DNA of 64,000 bases, from NCBI GenBank assembly GCA_030710515.1, contig JALBCR010001089.1, positions 186,001 to 250,000 of the forward strand, read 5' to 3'. A model generated the notes under the pieces. It was given only the letters and a program-made list of their open reading frames with translations, searched no databases and was not told where the DNA came from. Positions 36,401-47,927 of this stretch are shown here, one piece after another. The stretch comes from Abscondita cerata. Its lineage: Eukaryota > Arthropoda > Insecta > Coleoptera > Lampyridae. Position numbers and translations under genes: made by a program. Positions within the stretch are counted from its first letter, which is position 1; each line of letters begins with the position of its first letter.

Positions 36401-39400
36401 ACTGATATTTTTTTCTGAATCGTTCCATAAACCTATCTACACCGGTTTTCGAGGTAATAATTATTTTAGGTTATTTTCTTTCAAGATATGATCCCACCAA
36501 AATTTAAATTTAGCTGCTATTTGAACCTATATAAAACTGAAATTTTAGAGGCAGTTTGCAAAAGCCTTGTATTTAACAGCTACTTAAATAAATTTAAAAT
36601 TAATGATTTTGACATGACCATTGATTATACGACGGAGTCAGATTGGCAAAGCTTATGGCAGCTTTGGAAATGCAGTTTATAATTAAAAAAATTACAATGG
36701 ATGGCGCTGCTAGTACAAAATTATCTTGTTAGAGCTTGAGAAGCAAAGTTATGTACCAGTCTGATTATCGAGACTCTGATATGATAGAACTGACTCTGCG
36801 AAGCTAATTATGTCATTGTTTGTTATGTTAAGCAAAGTCTTGCGGTTTTAAATTTCAATGATTTTTAAATGCAGTCAAAACAATAAACGTAGACAGACAT
36901 TAAAAACCACCATTCAAAGCAAATCAATTGTATAAAATATTCCAGATAATTTATATTGCAAAAATAGTAATGCTTTATACTTAAATATTAAAAAATAGGT
37001 CGTGTGTTTGGAACGGTCTCACGATTAAAAAATACACCTGACTTGTTTTTTCCGTTACTCTAGATAAGTCGTAACTTTGTTTATATAATTGAACTAGGTA
37101 TATAAACAAAGCTCGTGCTGAGTTGGAAAAGAAGTTGTAAATCGTTTTTTTTGTCATTTTTACAACTTTGCAAATAATAAACGTTGTATCTTCAAATCTT
37201 CCAAGTTGTCGCTATAGCACAAATTTCGGCGAACCGTTTAACAAAAGAAGAAACATTTTCAGTTCTTATCGTAACGGAATGCAACTGCTTCAATAACAAC
37301 TTGTGAGAAAGTTTGGATTGCGTCATTGTTTACTCAACGCGAACATTATATACCGTTTGCATTTTTTCAGCGATAACAATTTGAATCAGCGACATCAAGC
37401 AATTGAATACTGTACTACAAAATTTAGCGATGACAATAACCTTTTTAACGAATTTGAGCGTTTGAATGCAGTACTGCAAATACTTCAGTATCGCCGCCTA
37501 GTGGCCGAATGCGGTTAGGGTGTTTCCAATTTTTATATGGGGTTTGCCAATCTCACTCCGTCATATAATCAATGACATGACATACAAAAAAGGTCAAAAC
37601 TTAATTTTTTCAAATGGAACACCCTGTATATTTTTTGAAACTGATATACAATTAAAATGCCTGCAAGTTGATATACATAGTGGTGTAGCTAACTCGTCAA
37701 CTTTTCGAAATAATCGCAATAATGATTAAAAATCACATTGTCTTCACATAATTTGCATTAGTTAGCCATGTGATTTAACAATTGCTCAATTATTCACTGC
37801 GTTTGACAGATGTTGAAGTTCTTGAGATTGTGGTTTACTACTTAATACGTATTCAAAAACAAATTACAATAAAGCGAAATAATTACTCGCATGAAGTTTT
37901 GATGAATCCATTTATCTTTCATGGACAATGTGACTAAATTGTGGCAAGAACATGTAGGAAATTCAATGAAATGTATCCTGATTTGCATCCAATGAACGAA
38001 AGAAAGTTTATTGCGAATACAGGAGAACAAGCTTAAAGCATAAACTTTCTTTCGTTCATTGGTTGCAAATCAGGATACATTTCATTGAGTTTCCTACATG
38101 TTCTTGCCACAATTTTGTCACATTGTCCATGAAGAATAAATAGATTCATCAAAACTTCATGCGAGTAATTATTTCGCTTCATTGTAATTTGTTTTTGAAT
38201 AAGTATTAAATCACAATCTCAAAACTTCGACGTCTGTCAAACACAGTGAATAATTAAGCAATTGTCAAATCACATGGCGTTCCATGGCTAACTAATGCAA
38301 ATTATGTGAAGACAATGTGATTTTTAATCATTATTGCGATTATTTCTAAAATTTGACGAGTTAGCTACACCACTATGCTATATCAACTTGAAGGCGTTTT
38401 AATTGTATATCAGAATTTCAAGTAATATACAGGGTGTTCTATTTGAAAAAATAAAGTTTTAACCGTTTTTGTATGTCACGTCAAATTCATTAATTTTAAA
38501 CCGCACTGTATAAGATAAAATAAATTTATTTAGGTAGCTGTTAAATACAAGGCTTTTGCAAACTGCATCTAAAATTTGAGCCTTATATAGGTTCAAATAA
38601 CAGCTAAATTTAAATTTTGGTGGGATCATATTTTGAAAGAAAATAACCTAAAATAATTATTACCTCGAAAACCGGTGTAGATAGGTATATGGAACTATTC
38701 AGAAAAAATATCAGTAAGAAATTGCGATTCTAAAAATTAAATAATGATGGAGTTTTATTTAAAATTAACAAGTTGTTACTACTTTTGAGTAGAAGAGGCA
38801 ACACCGCCAAAATGAAAATATTTTAGAAAGATAGATCGTGTCTATTTATGGCAGTAGCTACATTTTGAGATTACTCCATGCCCTGTTTTCCATAAACGTC
38901 TAACCTACCATCGACTATCAATGACCCTGTATATTTGCTTTATCTTACACATCGTATTCATCTGAAGATATCGTTCCACTTATATGACGTACATGGACAG
39001 AAGTATTTCTGAAAATGTGGGGATATGTTTTATTATTTGTACCTTTCATGTTGTAAAGAAGGTTGTGAAGTTGTTGTTTCCGTTAACAACTCATCTTCAC
39101 TCTGCATCTCTAGGTCTTCGAAAATATTAACTGTTTTATAGTTTTGATGAAGTTCTCACATACGTCTCATACTCTTTGCCTTCTTATTTTTCTTTGGGCG
39201 CCACAACCTACTTCTACCAATTTTGATGCACTTTGATACAAATCGAGACGCAACTATTTCAATTTATAAACTACAAAATATAATTCTGTTGTGCAGAAAT
39301 AAACAATAATTTGGTATGTACTTACATCTCCACAAATAAGGTGAAGTTAACATTTTTGAGAAGCTTTCGAATGGTGTAAAAATATACAGGGTGTTCTATT

Positions 39401-42400
39401 TAAATAAGTCAAGTAAATGTTAGTTGAAAATAGACAATTTTTTTTCTCGCCCTGTATAAGCTTTTAAAAATTTGAAACTCATTTGTAAAAACCGCACATT
39501 TTTATAATTTTTTGTTTAGTCAATAATTAAGTTTAAATGTGTCAGTTTTACTGGGACACCCTATATTAGAGCGCGACAATAACGAAGTTACATTTATTTG
39601 TAGTTTTTCGAAGTTTTTGTAAAGAAGTCCACCTTTGTTCACAATAATTTTTACACACATCGGTTCTACATTAATTTTTACATCTATACATGCAAGAACG
39701 AAAATGTATTCCCCCTCGATTTTTTAAGTTATTTGTTAATTTAGATGGCGCGCGACTACGCTGAATCTCATAGTTTTTTTAAGCTTTTGTAAACAAGTCC
39801 ACCTTTTATCACAAAAATTTGTATACACATCGATTTCACATAAATTTTTTACATCCGGAAATGCAAAAACTAAAATGTAGTCTCTTTCGATTTTTGAAGT
39901 TATTCATTAATTACATAGCGCGACTACGCCGAAGTTTCATTTTCTCGTAGTTTTTTGAATTTTTTGTAAAGCAGTCTACCTTTGATCACAATAATTTTTA
40001 TACATATCGATTCTACATTAATTTTTACATCTATAAATGCAAAAACTTAAATGTCCTTTTAGATTTATAAAGTTATTTGTTAATTTAGTCGGCGCGACTA
40101 CGCCAAGTTACATTTTTCTCGTAGTTTTACGAAGTTTTTGTAAAGAAGTCTACTTTTTATCACAAAAATTTTATACACATCGATTCTACATAAATGTTTA
40201 CATCCATAAATGTAAAAAATTGAAATGTAGTCCCCCGCTATTATTAAAGCGTTGCGACTAGGTAATAATTTTTATTGAAAAAGTTAATAAAAACCCATAC
40301 GTTGAAAGGAAAAAATCAACGATTAATAAGAAAAAGTCCACCGCGAAGCAATCCTGCCGTGCTTAACTAAAACAGAGTTCTATACATCTTGTAGATCGGA
40401 GAAAATGAATGTTGTATATGTCTTTTAGTTTCGCCATGTATTTAATGTAATTGTTTAAAGAAGATATTCCAACAGTATAAGTTGATTTGATAAGAGTATA
40501 TGAAGCGTTCAGCCACATTAAATATTTTTTCAAAAGAAAAGACAAAATTAATAAAAAATGTAGGTACTGTGTTTTAGCTAAGCACGGCAGAATTGGTAAA
40601 ATCGAATAATAAATTTCAGCAAACGCCAACAGTTGTTTAAATTACCTACTTCGACAAAACTATGTTTGAAGTTTTAGACAAAAAGAAAATGAAAATTGCG
40701 TAAAAAAAAAAAAAAATAATTCAAACAAAAGTTGGGACAATAAAATTTCCAACAACTTTTTGTTTTTTTGTATCATTGATATTGTTGGGATATTGTTAAA
40801 ATAATTAGTGTCACGTGATTGTCATATCTCAATCACTACTTATTGGATCAAAAATAGTTTAAACAAAAATTGTGTATAATTAAATTACAAACAACTTTTA
40901 TTTGAAGCATAAAAGTGTAAAATAAATATTTTATTAAATTTACGTAGGTTAACGGCCCTTTTGCTTTTATATGGATTATGTCCAATTTCTAATCAGATCT
41001 ATTATAAATAAGTCCCATAATTTTTTTTTCTTTATTATAACATTCTAACTTTAATAAGTGGGAAAAAGTGTAAAAAAAAAGAGGTGTTAAAATTTTCGGT
41101 TTGGAAAACTTCGCGTAACTCCCCATCTTATTTATAGGACATGGAGTAAAAAATGAAATATAATCTAATTATTGACATTACGAATATATCATCATGGGGA
41201 CAGATTAGTTCGAAATTCGATAGATAAGATATCAAACATTGTTTTTTATTTGCGAAACCGTTAAAAATGCGTACTGAAATTATACAGGGTCGTACATTGG
41301 TGCGTTGTTCTTCCTAGGGGTTATTTTATATTAAACATAATTGGAACAAAAAACGCTTTCCGGGATTGGACCGTGCTGGAAAGGTAACCGGTCAAACGCC
41401 GGAAGGCGTTTTTGTTCCAATAATGACTCCGGCCGCGGAAACCTCAATTCTTAAACATAAGTTGGTTTAAAAGATCTACTTCGAAAAAATTATTTTTAAC
41501 CATTTTTACGGGATGGAAAAAAGCATGTTTTTAAACCTTTCAAGGCTATAAGATAAATTTTTCTTTAATTGTTACTGAAGGTATCCTATGAATAAAAACC
41601 AGTAGTTTTTTAAGATATTAAATTGTTTTTTAACTATACATTGTGTCCCACGGAAAAGTTGGCATAGGCTTTTTCTATGTTAACTTCAAAATTAATAAAT
41701 ATCTTTTTTATGGCACAATTTGAGCACAATTCAAAATGTTAAATGTACTTTACAAAATTGTATTGTAATGATAAACTCCAACGGTCTAGCTGCTAGGAAA
41801 GAGCAACACACTACTAATGCAGGATCTGTATCCAAAAAAATTATTATTAACTAATTTATTGAGGTTATGGAGAACCATCGTGGGTTCATATATTAGTAAA
41901 AGTATTTAATTGTGTTTTCGAAATTTGATTTTGACCTAGTTGGGGTGCTAGTTTGAGCTCAAGTTGGCACCCCCACTTTAAAAATCGGTGTTGCAGCAGA
42001 TCTATTTGGGTTCAAATTCTAATTTTTGAGTACAAATTATTGCTAAATAGATCCGATCAGTGGTGACGTCAAATTAAACCGCTAAAATCAAAATTCGGTA
42101 CTTGGCAAAATTGTGGTCGAAAAAGTGAACCTTAAGTACATGGACTTAAGGGTGATAATAAAATAGGTCAATAAAAAGTGGTTGGTTTTCCAATATACAC
42201 ACATAAATAAGGGAAATCGTTTTCATATTCACTAATTCTGAACCTTTATCTTTCATCTAGTATCAATATTACATTTTCAAATAGCATATTTTTATTATAA
42301 ATTAAAATTAACTTATATACTACAAATACATGCGCAAAAACCAGCTGGCGGGAACAGTAATGTTAGAAATACGCACCGGGTTAACCTTATACTTTGTAAT

Positions 42401-45400
42401 TGCTGTTTTCCTTTGTTGTTCCTGGCGTTACTCTTGTTTCTTTATTAGCTTATTGACTCGTTTACTTCATTAGTTTGATCTTTATAATACGTAATTTATA
42501 GTTTAATTTAATAGTACTTCATAGTAATTAGGTTATGGTTAACCCGGTGCGTATTTCTAAAATTACTGTTCCCGCCAGCTGATTTCTGCGCATGTATTTG
42601 TAGTATAAAATTAATTTTAATTTATAATAAAAATATGCTATTTGAAAATGTAATATTGATACTAGATGAAAGATAAAGGTTCAGAATTAGTGAATATGAC
42701 AACGATTTCTCTTATTTATGCGTATATATTGGAAAACCAACCAACTTCTATTGATCTATTTGAATATAACCCTTAAGTCCTTGTACTTAAGGTTCACTTT
42801 TTCGTCCACAATTTTGCAAAGTACCGAATTTTGAATTTAGCGGTTTGTACGTGACGTCACACTAATCGGGTCTATTGTCATCGGTTTCTTTTTTAAATTT
42901 GCACAAAGTGGGAGTGCTAACTTTACCGACGAATTAAATTTAACTCAAATACCTTGTATATTATTCCAAACAAATCAGTTGTTAGCATCTGTTAACCAAA
43001 ACATGTTCTATCCTCTTTACTATAAATTAAATGTATTTTTCTTCAAGCGACAATAAAACGTCATATTATTGAACTACTGGCAGACGCTAAAAACTCTTTT
43101 TACTGTCTAGACATTAAAAGCAAAACAGTTATTTTGTTTTCGCAACTATTTAGAGGTTGGTACCTCGGTTATGTCATATTATGAATGTAACAGTAAAGTA
43201 CCAACTTGTTTCGTCGAGAATAAAACGTCACTATAACACTCGAAAATCTCGAAAATTTGAAAATAACACATGAAAACCAGCAATAAACGCTTGAAGAAAA
43301 AATAATATATTTCACTTGGAGTTTAAAAATATAATTGTTTCGCTTTTAAGCTCAACAATTATATTGTTTAACTCCTAGTAAAATAATCTACTATTTTCTT
43401 CAAGCGACAATAAAACGTCATATTATTGAACTACTGGCAGACGCTAAAAATTCTTTTTACTGTCTAGACATTAAAAGCAAAACAGTTATTTTGTTTTCAC
43501 AACTATTTAGAGGTTGGTACCTCGGTTATGTCATATTATGAATGTAACAGTAAAGTACCAACTTGATTTGTCGAGAATAAAACGTCACCATAACACTAAA
43601 AAATCTCGAACATTTGAAAATAACACATAAAAACTAGCAATAAACGCTTAAAGAAAAATAATATATTTCACTTGAGTTAAAAAATATAATTGTTTCGCTT
43701 AATTTGCTGTCTCGGCGAACGCCTCGCCAGCAAACTTTTAAGCTCAACAATTATATTGTTTAACTCCTTGTAAAAAATAATCTACTATTCATTGGATTAA
43801 AATTAAATGGAGAAATTCAGAATTTCAAAAATTTTAATGGAGCAGTATATTTTCTTTCTACCATCCAAACGTAGAACAAAAAACTGCACAAAAAATCTTT
43901 ATCCGAACACATGTTTAAAAAATAATCAATAGCGAAATGGACACTGAACGTATGCATTTGTTTTTTTTTAATTTGGCCGATATTGTTAATAAAAATGTAT
44001 TTACGCAAATAAAGATTAATAAAATGGTATGTATAACAACTTTACCTTTTTATATTTACAATTGAGTCATTGTTGAAATAAGAACGTCCTCAATATTTTT
44101 GTTTTAACTAGAATTATTATTCTAAAAATCTTGTTTATACATTCAATCATTCTTTAAAATTCTTAATACCATTTTTTAAATTCAAAATTCGTATACATTC
44201 TTCTTAATTTATTTCTATTTTTATTTGTTGAAAGAACACCCTCAAAAAGGGCAGAAAGGATGAAAATTTTGAAAAACGATACTATTTCAAAATTTTTTTT
44301 CTTTACAACCTTTATAGTTATTTAAATTTTAAAACACATTTACGATCGGAAAAAACTTTTTAATTTTTGTAAAAGACAATTTCTAGTAAAACGTAAAATT
44401 ATAGGTCTAAAAGGCACGTAAAAAAAATTAAACAAAAATCATATTCAAGTTATATTATATCCTAAAAGGTAACTCTTATTTAAACGAATGCAAGTCTGTT
44501 ATAATCTTCAAATCAAACAACAAAAAACGTTAATCGACTTTTGTCGCAAAATATCAAATAAACTCGAGAAAAGCGTAAATTAATAGAAAAAATGTAAAAA
44601 ATGTCCAATGGTATATAGATAAATACGTATTAGCATTCAATTGTTTAATCCCATTCCCGAAAACAAATGTAATATAGAAATCATTTGTTTAATAAACTAC
44701 CTTCGCATTTATTGTTTTTTTCTGTCAGTTTGCAATTATTTTTCCTATTGTGTGGGGTTCTAGAAATAATTTTGCTGTAACTTTCTTGTTGGAATTAGCC
44801 TCTTTAAAATCTGTCTTATTTTTTTAGTTTTGAAATTGGTGTTGTTGTAGTGCCTTTTTGCTGCTCTCTTAATGCCCTTCTTTCTTTAAACTCTCCCATT
44901 TATGTACATTCGTTAACTTAATTTTTATTGTTTTCAATTTAATTTTTTTTTGTTTCGATTAAATTAATACATTTTCGCTATTCAATCTTTTATTAATTTG
45001 TTTTTATTCTCATCATCCATCAGCATAAGATACATTTCTTTGATAAACTAGAACATGCACATCCCAATTTGTTGCATATCGAGTTAGGATTTATGTTGAA
45101 TATAAAAAGAAAAAAATGGACTTTTTTATTATCAAAAATAATCTAATTTTATTTCAATTCAAATTATTTTTCAATTTGAGCTGTCAATATATTTTTAATT
45201 GTCTATAAGTAGGTACTCAAAATTAAAAAACCACATTACGAATAGGAATGAAACAATCTTGAAATATTTTAGAGTTTATGTAAAATTATATAGCAATCGT
45301 TACAGAATTGAAAAATACAAAAGAAATGTTGAAAAATGCGAAAGTGACATCCGAAATCAAACAGCACAAAGGCAAAAACTTGGCGAAGTAACTTCTGAAA

Positions 45401-46168
45401 TTAAGGCTCAACGATTACAAGAACAAATGGTTAAATGTTTAAAAATCAAAGATGTAGTGTTTCCCGTTCGATTCGAAGAAGTCGCTTTCCCAGAATTGTC
45501 CGAAGATGACGAATACCGAATAGATCGTGCCCTAAAAGGCAAACGATCGAGTCCTTCCGAAGTTCTTGCTCAAAAATTCAATCTGAATATAACCCGGGCA
45601 GATATTCAAACCTTAGATGGTTTGAATTGGTTAAATGATGAAGTTATTAACTTTTATATGAATTTACTTATTGAACGAGGTAAAGAACCCAAATGGCTTC
45701 AAGCGTATGCAATGAACACATTCTTTTATCCTAAATTATTAAAAGACGGGCCGAATTCTCTTAGAAGGTGGACTCGGAAGGTTGATATTTTTTCGTTCGA
45801 TATTATCGCGGTTCCAATTCACTTAGGTATGCATTGGTGCATGAGCATAATCGACTTCAGAAATTGCACTATAAAATACTACGATAGTATGGGAAGATCT
45901 AACAACTGTTGCTTAGAAGCGTTATTAAATTATTTGAAGGCAGAACATTTAGACAAGAAACACGCAGAGTACAATGTTTCTAAATGGGCTTTGGAAAACG
46001 TCCAGGATATACCGCAGCAGATGAACGGAAACAATTGTGAGTTTTGCGTGCACGTACGCCGAGTTTCTTACAAGAGATGCAGATTTATCGTTCAGTCAAG
46101 AAAATATGCCATATTTAAGACGCAAAATGGTACTCGAAATTTTAAATGGAGAATTACTTATTAAGTAG
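33421..46168 (+). CDS. Ulp1: Ulp1/SENP-type SUMO-specific cysteine protease, four coding exons
   Basis: Exons: 33421-33482, 33541-33623, 34161-35049 and 45273-46168 (an alternative acceptor would start exon 4 at 45294). Reading phase is kept across all three junctions, with GT..AG introns; intron 3 is 10.2 kb. The product is about 640 residues. The N-terminal 350 are low-complexity, with an acidic Asp run near 34270-34290 and YSP motifs. The C-terminal ~220 are a C48 peptidase domain: ADIQTLDGLNWLNDEVINFY, then the His codon at 45832 (MHWCM), Asp at 45883 (YYDSMG), Gln at 46015-46020 (DIPQQMNG) and Cys at 46036. The family matures SUMO and removes it from targets. Just after the Cys codon, one G and one T seem to be missing; restoring frame gives a normal family ending at the TAG 46166-46168. 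Otherwise the frame stops at 46162. Confidence 0.93.
35050..35529. other. Start of Ulp1 intron 3
   Basis: Begins with a consensus donor GTAAGT at 35050. AT-rich with no recognised feature before the transposase fragment. Confidence 0.5.
35530..36060 (-). pseudogene. Mutator-like transposase-domain fragment with an intron
   Basis: Leftwards from about 36060 the frame gives a CTMCEK-type Cys pair, INYGAVWGSLASENTFSHFEE, MNIPSMADKMFYDIVNRLGK, then WRTSVWKSMENAGLQERKNAITKG and, beyond a stop codon, DGTPWITVYVDG. This matches the insect family annotated as Mutator-like transposase domain, in which VYVDG carries the first catalytic Asp. The two blocks join perfectly only if 35664-35743 is removed, an 80-base intron with GTAAGT at its 5' end and TATGTAG at its 3' end. 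Truncated after the first catalytic motif. It lies antisense inside Ulp1 intron 3. Confidence 0.7.
36179..38933. mobile_element. 2.75 kb nearly palindromic foldback element in Ulp1 intron 3
   Basis: The outer arms 36179-36618 and about 38480-38933 are inverted copies with ends TATACAGGGTCATTGATAG and its complement. The inner arms 37574-38011 and 38041-38470 are likewise inverted and only 30 bases apart. The left arm is split by a 955-base MITE (36619-37573); without it the whole unit is one hairpin with arms of about 880 bases. TTGCTT flanks both outer ends (36172-36177, 38935-38940), a possible target duplication. Open frames are only shadows of the arms. Confidence 0.85.
36619..37573. mobile_element. 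hAT-like non-autonomous element with 8 bp target duplication
   Basis: The left end (36619 on) and the inverted right end (to 37573) share ATTGATTATAYGACGGAG and GATTGGCAAA, about 30 bases in all. The insertion duplicated GACATGAC, at 36611-36618 and 37574-37581. The intact opposite arm of the surrounding palindrome (near 38475) carries the matching site once, as GTATGTCACGTCAAA. An 8-base duplication suits the hAT superfamily. It encodes no transposase. Confidence 0.8.
38941..39384. other. Intron spacer
   Basis: Part of Ulp1 intron 3. No element or gene recognised. Confidence 0.4.
39385..39570. repeat. Short inverted-repeat unit with TACAGGGTGT-type ends
   Basis: It begins ATATACAGGGTGTTC and ends with the approximate complement GGGACACCCTATAT. 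It lies directly against the tandem array that follows and may be the end of the same element. Confidence 0.5.
39571..40260 (+). repeat. Satellite-like tandem repeat, about four copies of 160-180 bp
   Basis: GCGCGAC(TACGC) recurs at 39571, 39750, 39918 and 40092, with a mutated copy (TTGCGACTA) near 40252. Each unit also has a TCGTAGTTTT-like tract, TTTTGTAAAGAAGTC, ATCACAATAATTTTTA, CATCGATTCTACATTAA and ATGCAAAAAC. Copies are about 80 percent identical, so the array is old. Confidence 0.85.
40320..41010 (+). repeat. Dispersed repeat, copy B
   Basis: Same-direction counterpart of 10690-11270, somewhat longer in the middle. See the shared tracts listed there; GGATCAAAAATAGTTTAAAC is identical in both copies. 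Confidence 0.7.
41341..41420. repeat. GC-rich 80-base hairpin
   Basis: 41341-41363 (TTGGAACAAAAAACGC, then TTTCCGG) pairs with 41399-41420 (CCGGAAGGCG, then TTTTTGTTCCAA) with one or two bulges. The 35-base loop can itself pair (GGACCG with CGGTC). It stands out from the AT-rich intron around it and lies 60 bases after a TATACAGGGT word. Confidence 0.7.
41421..41964. other. Intron spacer
   Basis: Part of Ulp1 intron 3; no feature recognised. Confidence 0.4.
41965..42920. mobile_element. Foldback element with ~400 bp arms
   Basis: 41965-42398 pairs with inverted 42533-42920 at about 88 percent. Tracts shared by both arms include CTTAAGTAC, a GGTTGGTTTTCCAATATA tract, ATTCACTAATTCTGAACC, TCTAGTATCAATATTACATT, ACAAATACATGCGCA and ACGCACCGGGTTAACC at the inner end. 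The spacer is about 135 bases. No coding region. It lies in Ulp1 intron 3. Confidence 0.85.
43035..43790 (+). repeat. Two direct copies of a 357 bp unit
   Basis: CTTCAAGCGACAATAAAACG starts at 43041 and again at 43398. Copies are about 96 percent identical over more than 300 bases. Each ends in a hairpin formed by AATATAATTGTTTCG and CAACAATTATATTG. The second copy has 35 extra GC-rich bases (43701-43735) exactly at the hairpin tip. Confidence 0.85.
43701..43735. repeat. 35-base GC-rich hairpin insert at a hairpin tip
   Basis: Present only in the second 357 bp copy. It contains TTTGCTG near its start and CAGCAAA near its end, with GGCG..CGCC inside, so it extends the existing hairpin. Either copy 1 lost the tip or copy 2 gained it. 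Confidence 0.65.
43791..45272. other. End of Ulp1 intron 3
   Basis: Very AT-rich; ends at the AG at 45271-45272 (or 45292-45293). No element recognised. Confidence 0.5.
45273..46168 (+). CDS. Ulp1: Catalytic exon of the Ulp1-like protease
   Basis: This exon alone carries the whole peptidase domain. It begins with a charged, coiled-coil-like stretch (45300-45460), then VFPVRFEEVAFPELSEDDE, which precedes the catalytic core in SENP1/2-type enzymes. The catalytic order His, Asp, Gln, Cys is complete. The expected glycine after the catalytic Cys and the following hydrophobic and FLTRDADLSFSQENM-like segments are found only after a shift of frame near 46039-46046, so two bases are probably missing in the sequence. 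Confidence 0.9.
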
Positions 46169-46939
46169 ATTTGAAATTAAATGTGAAAAAAATTATTGGT
46201 ATATTGCTTTTTTTTCTCAATATGTATTGTCACATTTGTACCTATTTTTTTACTACATTTAATAAATAAGGATATTGTAACTTATATTCAATGTGGTCGT
46301 CTCATTTACTAATTTATGCATACACTTTAAGAAAACAAGCTTGAAACTGATTATGTGTAAACTGCATATTATTGTTTTATGTTAAATTATCTATAAAGCG
46401 TCAGTTGATGAATTTTTAAATTTATTACGTTTTCAAGAAAAGGTACTTGTGAAACATTCCAATTTTTTTATTAGATAGAACTACTTACACACTTTTGTAG
46501 TTCTTGAGTAAATAAACGATTTAAGTAAATTATATTGTAACGAAATATATGTCAGTGCTTTTTTTTTTAAATCAACATTTGAATAGAAATAAGTCAAGGT
46601 GTTTTGTTGGGTTAAGCAATAAAAGAACCTGTTTAAAAGAACTGCAGCGTACTGTTAGTAATAGAAAAATGTAAGTAATGTTGGAAAATAAATTTCATTA
46701 CAATCGTAGCAGTTATTTAATAATGAGGAATTTATTTACAGGGTAATGACATCAATTATAAAAGTTGATAAAAAAGATATCCTTTAAAATTTGTCACATG
46801 TACATTTCGGCTGGTTTATGCCAAAACAGTATCCAAAATTTTTTCATATTTAAGTTTATGAAGAATTTGCACTTGCTGTGGACGGGCACAACTTTTAGTA
46901 TAATTTTATAGCTCGGTCACAGGGTATCTTTACAATTCA
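46169..46939. other. Ulp1 3' untranslated region and spacer
   Basis: An AATAAATAAGG tract at 46260 may supply the polyadenylation signal (AATAAA), about 95 bases after the stop. No gene seen. Confidence 0.45.
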
Positions 46940-47495
46940 ATGCAGATGTCCAAAACACAGTACATTATGAAATTTAAACTTGGACACCACAATTTCTTTA
47001 AAAAAAGGACTGTAGAATGAATCATTACACTAAGCATATTTTAGAAAATAGGTAATTTACGTTGCTTAATTAATTTTGTTTAGGAAATGTTTACAAAATA
47101 AAATTAGAAATAATTTTGATTTAAAAAACGTCTACAAGCAATAACTTTTAAATTAAATCAAAAACTAAACATGGTTATTTGGGTTGACTGATTATTACTT
47201 ATTTTTAAATAAATCTAACCTACTAATTATTGTAAGTTATTAAAAAAAATCATTAAACTCTCTATTCATAATATTTAGTCCTTACAAAATGTATATTTTA
47301 TGACGTTTCATTTTTTCTGTAGTTAATATAAAAAGTGAAAATAAAAACTAAGGCAATTCTTATTGTCAACGTATATATTTAGTTTTTGACAAGAATTTAT
47401 TACATAATTATAATTAAGATACCAAGTTATAGTTTAAAATTAAATGAAAACGTTTTTTTAAATAAAGGTATTACTATATAAATAAATATAAGAAA

Positions 47496-47775
47496 TCAAT
47501 AATGGGTGTGACCTCCATTATTATTGATACATTCTTGGAGGCGTCTGCTCATTGACGCTATCAAGGTATCAATATAATTAATATTAATCGTTTCCCATGC
47601 GGTATCAATGGCTGCAATTAGTGCATTACGGTTTACTGGTATAAAATTTGGCCCTTGTTGTCTTCGGATAACAGCAAGTATTCGAGCCCAAACATTTTCG
47701 ATAATGTTAAAATCTGGGCTTTTTGCTAGCTAGCTCAAGTTATTTGCTTGTATCCAGTTGCGCACAACCTGCGAA
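47496..47775 (-). pseudogene. Tc1-type transposase, C-terminal fragment
   Basis: The minus-strand frame is open from 47726 to the stop at 47496-47498. It begins AKSPDFNIIENVW (the block with the third catalytic acid, Glu), continues through INYIDTLIASMSRRL, and ends NNNGGHTHY, as in Tc1/mariner enzymes. Upstream, VRNWIQANNLS continues the family pattern but is cut by an in-frame TAG. The first two catalytic aspartates and the DNA-binding domain are missing. Confidence 0.85.
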
Positions 47776-47927
47776 GTATAGGGTCATCATATCCCGATAG
47801 TTAATTATCGAATGTTCCAAGAAAATATGTGTAAATAGTAAATGGAATCTACTAACGTAACGTTAAGTCGTTAATTATAGTTACATAACTCTCCTTTCAT
47901 AAGATATAGTTCATATTAATATGCTTA

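Noticed and set aside
39571..40260. Possible CRISPR-like array
   Set aside because: The spaced repeats are degenerate throughout with no unique spacers; this is eukaryotic satellite DNA.
46036..46168. Calling the Ulp1 gene a pseudogene
   Set aside because: All other exons are intact, and the break is two missing bases in short runs, as in Mo25.
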